DNA from: Cycas panzhihuaensis | Taxonomy: Eukaryota; Cycadophyta | DNA: 64,000 bases | Direction: 5' to 3' | NCBI GenBank assembly: GCA_023213395.1 | Contig: CM041465.1 | Span: forward strand, 213,969,741 to 214,033,740 | Shown here: positions 56,170 to 64,000 of the stretch, piece by piece | Layout: each line of letters opens with the position of its first letter | Position numbering within the stretch: the stretch's first letter is position 1 | The notes under the pieces: model-generated | What the model saw: the letters and a program-made list of their open reading frames with translations, nothing else | Database searches by the model: none | What the model was told of the DNA's origin: nothing | Program-made: the position numbers and the translations under genes

Positions 56170-56970
56170 ATTAGAGTATCTGCAGACATAGATACCAACA
56201 CCATATTGTTGCAAGTAATCTTTGATGGAACTAACTTTGAGGAGTGGAAGTGCAACATAGAGCTTGTTCTGATGGTCCAGGAGCTTTAGGACCTAACTCA
56301 TGAGACTACACCTAAGAAAAAGGAAGGGGAATCTGATGCTATGCCAAATAAACTCATATAGAGAAAGTAGCTTTGTGCCACTAGTCTACTAAAGCTCTCA
56401 CTTGCTCTAAATCAAAGAACACTCATCCACAAATTGAATGTGCCACATGACATTTGACAAACCCTTTTTGACATATTTAAACAAAAGAAGACAAACCATT
56501 TGGTCATCTTATTAGGTGAACTATTTAATCCTGCATTAAGGATAAGAGTGACATCAACACCTACTTGAATAAGTTGACTAATATCAGGAATAAGCTAGAG
56601 GGAATTAAAGAAGACTTGATTAGAGATAAAATCCTATTTGTAATCATTATAAATAAGTTGCCAGCAACTTATAGCACCTTTAGACTGTGTATAACGTTAA
56701 TAAGATATTGCAAGCTACTTCATTTCAGAAGCTAAAGGAACTACTTCTTATTGAAGAAGCAAAGCTGAAACATCATGGGTTTGTGGGTTCAATTGATACT
56801 AGTCATACCCTATCCTCAAAAGTTTATAAGAATGAGGATGAAAATAGGGATAAATGTTCATATAAAGAGGTTACCAATAAAGGGAAGAAGAAGAAATATA
56901 TTGGTTCATGTACCTACTACAAGAAGATGGGCCATAAAGAAAAGGACCATTAGATAAGGAAAAAGAGGTT
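56170..56970 (+). pseudogene. gag: Gag of element D
   Basis: The broken frame reads QVIFDGTNFEEWKCNIELVL at its start, the copia capsid F-D-G-x-N-F-x-x-W pattern, and later SFQKLKELLLIEEAKLKHHG (56710-56775, ORF 56687-56953). The knuckle is CTYYKKMGHKEKDH. The pattern C-x2-C-x4-H-x4-C has lost its second and last Cys (TGT to TAT and similar). Several stops lie upstream. Confidence 0.72.
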
Positions 56971-57399
56971 AAGATAGATTAATGGAAAGGACAAAATTAC
57001 AGTGTTTTGTGTGCGAGTATCAACTAACTCAAACACACAATATATCTCTCCTAAAAAGTAGAGTTTTAATGTGTTGAACTAAGATCTTGGCCAGACGAAT
57101 GTCATACTTGATAATGCTGATGTGTTACAAGTCAAAAATACTAAAATAATCATATTAAAAGGTGGTTTTCTTAAGAAGGCACATTATATGCCTAGAATAA
57201 ATTAAAATCTTCATTCTACTCAAGGTACTTAGGTATACTCTTCTAAAGATAAGTTAGAAGTAAAAGATAAAGTGATAGATAAAAAAATATGTGAAAATCA
57301 AATAAATTCATTGAGGATTAATTGTGGAAAAGATAATGACAACCACATTTCTAAGTTCTGTTCTAATCAAGGTACTGAATTAATCCCACATGATGGAGT

Positions 57400-57715
57400 T
57401 ACCATACAGAAAGATGATACCTTGATCAACATGGCATTGTGTAAGGAGTAAATACAACATATTCCATTCAACTTTGGGGTAAAAGCTGTGAGAATTATTG
57501 TTCACATTGTGAACTGGATTCCAACCTCTATAGTTCAAAATGTGATGACACAAGAAAGATTAATTAGTCAGAATCCTTCCATTAAAAAAATCTTAGGGTG
57601 CATTGAAAATGCACTAATCTCTAACAAACAAATGAAGGAATCTAACCATAGTCACAAAAGTGCTTTTGTGAGATACTATGGAAACAATCATAGACTATGG
57701 GATTTGATGATATAG
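57400..57715 (+). pseudogene. Integrase scrap of element D
   Basis: The frame reads QHIPFNFGVKAVRIIVHIVNWIPTSIVQN. It resembles the C-terminal part of copia integrases (N-F-W-x-E-A-V-x-T-x-x-x-I-x-N-R-x-P-T) with W, E and R changed. The catalytic core is not visible upstream. Confidence 0.5.
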
Positions 57716-58640
57716 AAGTTTCTTTGTTGTTAAGATATAAAAATCATTGAAGCATCAACATACTAGTTTAGTAAGCCTTTGCTAATAGATGTTTGTTACT
57801 CCCCCTTAACGACATATCCTAATCCTACAGAGGTCAAGCTCCAAAAAGAAGATAAAGTAAAAGGTAATGAAAAACACTAGTTACTCATTAAATAGATGAT
57901 AACCTCCTCTAAGTTATTATTAGCCATAACTGAGGATGTAACAGAAAGAATGATTAAAGCTCGAATTACCAATCGACTTCAAATGATGAAAGTCATTCAC
58001 TCTCACGTTCCTAATTCATTATGTGAAATGAAACATTCCTAAAAAGTAGCTATGGAGAAGGAAAAAGACTCTTTACATGGAAATATTCCTTCTATGATAA
58101 TTGACCTTGAGACAATGAGAGCACTCGTTGATTAAAAGCTGGTAAATAGGTTAAATAGAGTAGCTACACTTGATGGAGAGTCATATCAAAATAATATTTA
58201 GTCTTTATTTCTTAACATAGACTTAGGGAGATTATATCAGGTACAAACCTCTAAGGCCATTAAGAAAGGACAGGATAAAATATTATACCAGTTGAATTGT
58301 GCTAATGGTACATACCCTGTGTTTGATTTAGACTCATCTTCAGTTGATGGAATATTATAACCTCTGGAAGAAACTCTTAGTTTAGAAGAAGAGTACTTGA
58401 AAGATCAAGTATCAACATCAGAAGCAAGATACCACTTAATTGTTTAAGAGGTGTTTGATGAAAGCAAACTTCAAGTGGAATATTCTTCAACCACTAACTG
58501 GGTTGCAATTCAATTCATAAAGCTATTGGATAAATGTCACCAATCAACACTCATCAAGATCATCCTTGAGGGGGATCAGTCTACAAGGATAGATCTCCTA
58601 ACTAATGGAGCATTTATTTTGCTTCATCCCCTATTCATAT
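57716..58640 (+). other. Unidentified 3' part of element D
   Basis: Several short open pieces remain, the best at 58451-58666 (FDESKLQVEYSSTTNWVAIQ...), plus the surroundings of 58070-58330. They keep a plus-strand frame with few stops but match no copia domain I know. It could be captured sequence or an extra ORF. Confidence 0.45.
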
Positions 58641-58650
58641 TAAGCGAGGA

Positions 58651-59064
58651 TGTTAGCGATAGTTAACTTAGGTTAACTATAATATAATGCTTCATTAGGA
58701 TTAATTAGTGTGTGAAGGTGTGATGAATATATGTGTCTATTGGTGAAAAGACATGATAAAAGGACATATGACCTTACATGGTATCATTTTAGGATGTATA
58801 TATTCATATCTCCTTGATATTCAAACCATTAACTCAAGATCAATGTAACCTCAATAGTCTTCTTATACTCACCTCTGAAACATACTGTGTCATTTTATTT
58901 TTTAATATATTAAAACATTGTGTTGGTGGGTTTTCTCTCTTAGGAGTTTCTCATGATATATTTAGTGTTCGAGTGCCCTTGTGAATGATCCTTGCATGTA
59001 GCAATCTTTGCCTCTAGTCTGATTAATAATTAACCTACAACTTGTATATACTTAAAATCTCACA
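58651..59064 (+). repeat. 3' LTR of element D
   Basis: Partner of 54421-54833. It is preceded by AAGCGAGGA, a plausible PPT, at 58641-58650. Confidence 0.9.
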
Positions 59065-59099
59065 CACATGAAGAGGCCAGGTTTTGGTGAAACAATACA

Positions 59100-59595
59100 T
59101 GACTAAATCAATGATGAATTGAATCTACTTAAAGAGGTAGTTATACTCATTGTAGATGAAGTAAGGTATAAAAGTTCTTGATTATTTAAATATTTTATTA
59201 CTCTTATTTGTTAATTAGCTAGTATCGATGTTATAATTGAGAATGAGGATAATGTTGTTACCTTGTTATGTTCATTACCAAAATCTTGGGATAGTATTAT
59301 CACCTCAATTAGTTTTAATACTATAGATGAATTAGACTATGATCCTATTGTGAGTGCTTTACTGATGAAAGAGGTGAGGAGAGAGTCCAGTCTTAAAACC
59401 TCCATACTAAAAGCTATGACAACAAGAGGCCAAATGATTGAGAGGGCAAAACTCTAGGGATACATCAAGGTCAAAGTCAAAAGTCAAGAAGAGTAAGCTC
59501 AAATGTTGGTACTGCAATAAGATAGGTCACCCTAAGAAGGATTGCTACAAAAAGAAGAAGTTCTAGAAAAAGAAAGATCCTACCAAGGAGGCTAA
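59100..59595 (+). pseudogene. gag: Copia A gag, C-terminal part with intact zinc knuckle
   Basis: It continues the gag left at 4170: YMTKSMMN, a stop, then IYLKR. The open piece at 59263-59457 reads LLCSLPKSWDSIITSISFN and MKEVRRESS. The knuckle CWYCNKIGHPKKDC at 59488-59550 keeps all four ligands (C-x2-C-x4-H-x4-C). Confidence 0.82.
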
Positions 59596-59599
59596 ACGG

Positions 59600-60148
59600 G
59601 TGGAGTTGAATCAAGGTATACGTGATGATGATGTCTTAATTGCTTATAATATTTCTCATCATCATCATGATTGGTTATTAGATTCAGGTCCTTCACACCA
59701 TATATGTCCATACAAGAGTTGGTTTTTATCATACCAACCCCTTGATGGTGGTGATATGCTTATAGGAAATGAAGTTTCTTGTAAGACAATGGCCATTGGT
59801 AGCATCAGAATTAAAATGTTTGATGGTATAGTGAGAATATTAACTAAAGTTAGATATGTACCTGATCTAAAAAGGAATCCAATTTCCTTGCATAAACTAG
59901 ATTATGGTGGTTATAAGTACATAGGTCATGAAGGAGTCTTGAAGGTGTCAAATGGTGCCTTAATTATTATGAAAGCCTTAAAGAAAACAAACCTTTACAT
60001 TTTGGTGGGAAGTATAGATGTCAACCATGTAGCTATAATATCAAAGACTGCAAAAAATCTAGCTCATTTATGGCATCAGAGACTTGGGCACATGAGTGAG
60101 AGAGGACTTAAGGTGCTGATGAACTATAAGTTACTTCATAACTTGTAA
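59600..60148 (+). pseudogene. Protease and gag-pre-integrase region of copia A
   Basis: This open frame of 182 codons reads HHDWLLDSGPSHHICPYKSWF, where D-S-G is the protease catalytic triad, then the strands GDMLIGNE and VRYVPDLKRNPISLHKLD. It ends with HLWHQRLGHMSERGLKVL, the gag-pre-integrase motif with its H...H. It is among the best preserved stretches of A. Confidence 0.88.
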
Positions 60149-60960
60149 CTTTCAAATTTGAATTTTTGTAAACAATGTATTTTTGGAAAGCATTGTAGAC
60201 TTAGGTTTAAAGTAGGGAGTTATACTAGTAAAGGTTTTCTAGATTATGTACATTTAGATGTGTGGGGATGAGCCCCTATAATATCTTATTGAAGATCATT
60301 GTACTTTATCACATTCATAGATGATTACTCCAAAAAGGTATGGGTCTATTTTTTGAAAAGGAAATCTAAAGTTTTTAGTGTGTTTAAGCAGTTCAAGACT
60401 CTAGTTGAGAAGAACATTAGTAGGTTAATCAAATATTTAAAAACTAACAATGGAGATGAGCTTAAGTCCTTAGAGTTTGAGAACTATTGTAGAGAAGTTA
60501 GGATTGAAAGGCATAAGACCACTAGTTATATTCTGTAGTAGAATGGAATAGTTAAACACATGAATAAGAAACACTTAAAAGAGCAAGAAGCATACTAAGT
60601 AATACAGGAGTGGAGCAAGGCTAATGGGAAGAAGCTATTCAGACAACTTATTATTTGGTAAATAGGTTATTATCACTTACAATAGACTATAAGATTCTTA
60701 AAGAGGTATGGATTGGACATCCATGTGACTATTCAAATTTGAAAGTTTTTAGTTTTGATGCTTATGCCTTGATTAATAAAAGTCAACATTCAAAGTTAGA
60801 CCTGAAATCTAAGAGGTGTATTTTTATTGGTTATGGTGATAGAGATGGTGTGAAGGAATATAGGTCATGAGATCCTGCTACCCATAAAACCACTATTAGC
60901 ATAGATCTTATATTTGACAAATGTCTCTTTCTAAAATTAAATAGTGTAAAAATTAAAGTA
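60149..60960 (+). pseudogene. Integrase of copia A
   Basis: The first part reads FCKQCIFGKHCRLRF (C-x2-C zinc ligands) and DYVHLDVWG with the first catalytic Asp. Then FITFIDDYSKKVWVYFLKRKS and IKYLKTNNGDEL, where the second catalytic Asp is Asn. Near 60530 the Glu block is broken by stops. The C-terminal part reads NLKVFSFDAYALINKSQHSKLD, KSKRCIFIGYG. The core order is normal for copia. Confidence 0.87.
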
Positions 60961-61129
60961 AAATAAGAGCAAGAAGTTAAACATTAATAGGTCAAGCTTG
61001 AGACTCAACCATATTTGAGAATAGAGAAGTAGGAAGAGATTTCTAAAGATGAATCTGTAATAGATTTACAACAATATGTGGATACTCGTTCAATAACTTT
61101 TAGAAGATTTACATGAGTCAGTCATCCAC

Positions 61130-62195
61130 CTGATAGGTACAACCCTTCTGTTTCTATTTCTTTAGTTTCTAATGATGGTAAGCCTACATGCTATTAGGAA
61201 GCAATAGATGATATCCATAATAAGAAGTAGAAGAGGGCTATGCAAGAAGAGATAAATACTTTGAAGAAAAATAATTCATGGGGCTTGGTAAAACTTCCAC
61301 ATGGTAGAAAGACTATTGGTTGTAGGTGGGTTTTTAAGAAGAAAATAGATGTTGATAAAAAGATTAATAAATATATGGCAAGACTAGTAGCTAAAGGTTT
61401 TACACAGAAAGAAGGTATCGATTTCATGAGATTTTTTCACCAGTTATTAAAACTTATTTCAATTTAGGTTCTATTGGCATTGGTAGCTTCTCTTGATTTG
61501 GACTTGGAGCAGTTAGATATAAAAATAACTTTTCTGCATGGAGATTTAGATAAGGAGATCTATATGGATCAACCAGAAGGGTTTGTATAGGATGATAAGA
61601 AAATGCTTATTTGTAGGCTCAAGAAATCATTGTATGACCTAAAGTAATTACCTAGGCAATGGTACAAGAAGTTTGATGCCTTCATATAGAGCTAAAATTT
61701 CAAAAGAAGTGAGTATAATCATTGTGTTTACTTTAAATTCTTGGACAATAGCTTATTCGTTATCTTAGTATTGTATATTGATGACATGTTGATTGCAAGT
61801 AAGAGTATGGTTGAAATCAACAATTTAAAGCCTTAATTAGCTAAGACTTTTGATATGAAAGATCTAGGAGCTATAAAATAAATCTTAAGAATGGAGATAC
61901 ATAGAGCTAGGAAAAATGGTAAGCTATGGTTATCATAGCAAAAATATATGGAGAAGGTACTAACTAAATTTAGTATGGCAAATGTGAAACCAGTTAGTAT
62001 ACCGTTGGCTTCCTATTTTAAGATTTCTTCGAGTATGAGTCTTAGTAGTGAAGAAGAAAAGGATTACATATCTTGTGTACCTTATACCAGTGTAGTAGGA
62101 AATTTGATGTATGCCATGGTATGTATAAGACCTGATATTTCACATGCAGTCAATGTAGTTAGCAGGTTTATGAAAAATCTAGGAAAGGAACATTA
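61130..62195 (+). pseudogene. Reverse transcriptase of copia A
   Basis: The frame reads MQEEINTLKKNNSWGLVKLP, TIGCRWVFKKKIDVDKKINKYMARLVAKGFTQKEGIDF and LEQLDIKITFLHGDLDKEIYMDQPEGF, then the intact catalytic LYIDDMLIAS at about 61770-61800. DLGAIK and VVGNLMYAMVCIRPDISHAV follow. The Y-x-D-D box and flanks are of the Tork type. About eight stops, mostly TAG, are present. Confidence 0.9.
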
Positions 62196-62730
62196 GACAG
62201 TACTGAAATGGGTGCTTTGCTATTTAAGAGGCATAAGTGACTATTATATCACCTTTGGTAGTATAGGTAATCAGGTTTATGGATATGTTGATTAAGACTT
62301 TACAAGAGATTTGGATAAGAGAAGGTCTACTTTGGGTTATGTGCTTACTCTTACAAATGGTCCAGTTAGTTGGATGCTAAAATTGTACAGTACAATTATA
62401 TTATCGACTATAAAAGCAAAATATATTACTACAACACATGTTTGTAAGGAAGCAATCTAGTTATAGGGTCTATTGGTTGATCTTAGAAGGAAACAGGAAA
62501 AGGTAAAGGTATTTTTTGATAGTCAAAGTGCCATTTACTTAGTAAAGAATATAGCTTATTATAGTAGGACAAAGCATATTACTCTTAAGTACCATTTTGT
62601 TAGACAGGTTGTGGAAGCAGGTAAAGTGGCACTTGAGAAGGTTAGCATAGAATATAATTATGCTGACATGTTCATAAAACTAGTACTATTAAAGAAGTTT
62701 AAATGGTACTTGACTTCTCTTAGTTTGTAG
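62196..62730 (+). pseudogene. RNase H of copia A
   Basis: The frame reads VYGYVD, a stop, then DFTRDLDKRRSTLGYVLTL, and WMLKLYSTIILSTIKAKYI, with the catalytic E replaced by K in IKAKYI (usual: S-T-x-E-A-E-Y). After a frame break it reads VFFDSQSAIYLVKN, with a catalytic Asp, and KHITLKYHFVRQVVEAGKVAL to NYADMFIK. It ends 47 bases before the PPT. Confidence 0.87.
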
Positions 62731-62776
62731 AAAAGGTGATGAATGGTCTAGGAAAGGTATCAGGTAATTTATTATT

Positions 62777-62787
62777 AAGGTGGAGAT
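62777..62787 (+). other. Polypurine tract of copia A
   Basis: AAGGTGGAGAT directly before the 3' LTR (TATTAGATAATG, mutated from TGTTAG), as is usual in Tork-like elements. Confidence 0.75.
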
Positions 62788-62950
62788 TATTAGATAATGT
62801 GACAACAATGCTTAAAGGCAAAATTTTTGACAGGTTAGTAATGCAGTTTCTCCCTTAAACTTTTGTCAGGGAATCCAAGAGTACTCCCCCCTGGCAAAGA
62901 GGCGGTTCAGGGGTGGTAGCCCCCAACTAAGAGGGCTAAAAGGCTATCCT
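62788..62950 (+). repeat. Partial 3' LTR of copia A
   Basis: It matches 3133-3330 with indels and then loses similarity at about GGTAGCCCCCAACT. About 480 bp of the LTR are missing or displaced beyond the window. Confidence 0.65.
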
Positions 62951-64000
62951 ATTTCAAATTTTTTTAATAGGAGGATTACTCATAGTTTTGGTGATATCTT
63001 TATAATAAGAGGTTTGATTTTTAAACTATTTAATTTCTTAGATTTCTAACTTAGAGCTCTACAGCTTGTAGTTAGTTTTAGAGTGATTTAAATAGAATTT
63101 CAAGGGTTTTGATATAGATGAAGTTGACCCTTATTTATATCCCTTATTAAGTCCATTCTCATTAATTGAAAACTTAATTTACATATTGCAAAGGTGATTT
63201 TTTCCATTATTTACTATTCACATTTACTTCATTAGCTATTCTACCTAATTTGTAGCTAACATTTGGATTTGTATTGTGGTTGTAGGTTCCTTATTTCAAC
63301 AAAAGAAGTTTTCTCTTCTTACAAGAATAGTCCTTTTTTGATCACCTTAAACCCTAAATTTTTTAATTCTTATGCATTTCCTTTTGGTCTCTTTATTTCT
63401 TTTTATCAAAAGGAATTGTTACTTAATCAAGAGTACATTTAAAATCAAGTTAAATTTGAAAGATTAGCAAAGATAACTCTAAATTAAATGTATAAAACTT
63501 TTTCAATTTATAAGAGGAATGATTAGGGCCCTTGAATTTACCACTTTGTATATACTTTTATCTTTTCTCAAACTCTATGGATATTAGAGAAAGGCATTGA
63601 CTATAAGGTATATAAAGTGGTAGATTGAGGTATAAACTATCTTTGAAATTTGGAGACTAGGCTAAAATCAAAATGGGTGAGTGCCTTGGTTTGAGTTCTT
63701 CATTAGATCTATTACTATATATAAATTTGGTATAGATGGATAAATAATATTAAAGGGTCATTGGCCTTTTAGGAGCCCATGCACTAAGGTATATAGAGCT
63801 TAACTTACTCACATACCGGTATATAGGGAACCTAATCTATCACCTATAAGCATGTGTCACTAGATAGAATAGTAGCTAAGGGCTTTCTAGAGAACCTAAG
63901 ACTTAACATTCTAGTTTATATCCCCTTAGGTCAATAGGACATAAATACATATAAAAATAACAATATAAATGCTAGTTTTAATCACCATCAAATTTAGTAG
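62951..64000. other. AT-rich sequence without a recognised feature
   Basis: No open frame over 60 codons and no match to the other repeats of this window was found. It may be a further insertion in the LTR of A or the original flank after a deletion. Confidence 0.5.

Larger units (their letters stand above)
54421..59064 (+). mobile_element. Element D: internally deleted copia element, inserted in the right LTR of B
   Basis: Its LTRs of 413 and 414 bp (54421-54833, 58651-59064) start TGTTAGC and end CTCACA. The TSD is CAAAT at 54416-54420 and CACAT at 59065-59069 (one mismatch). The element is 4,644 bp. It has a tRNA-Met PBS, a copia gag with a degenerate knuckle and a scrap of integrase, but no RT or RNase H that I can find. 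It is likely non-autonomous. Confidence 0.88.
4171..59094 (-). mobile_element. Element B: Tat-lineage Ty3/gypsy retrotransposon with antisense PMD gene, inserted in A
   Basis: B runs on the minus strand. Its two LTRs (4171-12596 and 52029-59094) start TGGTGGTGTTCTAGG and end GGTGAAACA in plus-strand reading. The flanks give a 5-bp TSD with one mismatch: GTACA at 4166-4170 and ATACA at 59095-59099. In element order the inside holds PBS, gag, PR, a deleted RT, RNase H, IN, a second RNase H (aRNH), an antisense PMD gene, a repeat-rich 3' UTR and PPT. Removing the nested C, D and F leaves roughly 17 kb, an Ogre/Tat-like size. It is AT-rich and full of stops. Confidence 0.85.
52029..59094 (-). repeat. 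Right (5') LTR of element B, interrupted by D
   Basis: Bases 52029-54420 plus 59070-59094 make about 2,417 bp and match the left LTR. D entered 25 bases before the plus-strand end. The join GAATGCAAAT / CACATGAAGAGGCC corresponds to AAATGCAAGTGAAGAGGCC in the left LTR. Confidence 0.88.
3133..62950 (+). mobile_element. Copia element A (Tork-like), outermost element, split by B
   Basis: This is the oldest recognisable LTR element and the host of all the others. Its 5' LTR, tRNA-Met-type primer site and gag start lie at 3133-4170. The gag resumes at 59095, and PR, IN, RT and RNase H follow to 62730, then a PPT and a partial 3' LTR. The join is convincing: gag reads ...EDLYM at 4150-4173, and the same LYM followed by TKSMMN is found just after B ends at 59094, as in copia gags. 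IN precedes RT, which identifies Ty1/copia. The reading frame carries many stops, mostly TAG. The 3' LTR stops matching after about 62950. Confidence 0.85.

Noticed and set aside
1-64000. Endogenous pararetrovirus or other virus-derived sequence
   Set aside because: All RT-bearing units have LTRs, TSDs and integrase, or belong to a LINE. No movement-protein or coat-protein type domain was seen.

Overview
No host gene is visible in these 64 kb. The window reads as one block of nested retrotransposons in a large, repeat-rich plant genome. The plant assignment rests on Ty3/gypsy chromoviruses, Tat-lineage gypsy elements, Tork-like copia elements, a plant L1-type LINE and the plant mobile domain (PMD). 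The gag and protease of one element (a degenerate CWKLHPELKPK-type zinc knuckle, HPHPYPLGW in the protease) are the kind I associate with gymnosperm chromoviruses, so a gymnosperm is my best guess, with low confidence.

The insertion history can be read from LTR pairs and target-site duplications (TSDs). An old LINE remnant (1-2230, minus) flanks copia element A (about 3133-62950, plus). A was split inside gag by element B (4171-59094, minus), a Tat-lineage gypsy element with LTRs of about 2.4 kb. B then received three insertions: chromovirus C (4810-10897, minus) in its left LTR, deleted copia element D (54421-59064, plus) in its right LTR, and gypsy element F (24470-51547, plus) in its gag. 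F was in turn split between gag and protease by element E (26761-47062, minus), a 20-kb Tat-lineage element related to B. The chain is A, then B, then F, then E.

B and E share a primer-binding site, a long LTR and a gag-PR-RT-RNaseH-IN core, plus an extra RNase H (aRNH) downstream of integrase. Both also carry, on the strand opposite gag-pol, a gene for a plant mobile domain protein. This antisense gene has a small intron of 106-110 bp at the same place in B and in both copies in E, and in E a TATA box stands upstream of it. An intron on the antisense strand can survive retrotransposition because the genomic RNA does not show it to the spliceosome in sense. This is the most interesting system in the window.

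E is also rearranged. About 4.1 kb, comprising part of U3, the polypurine tract, aRNH and PMD, occurs twice in tandem (28869-32972 and 32973-37057). B has lost its RT core. D has lost most of pol. Every coding region is broken by stops or frameshifts, many of the form expected from cytosine deamination. E remains clearly GC-richer than the AT-rich sequence around it.
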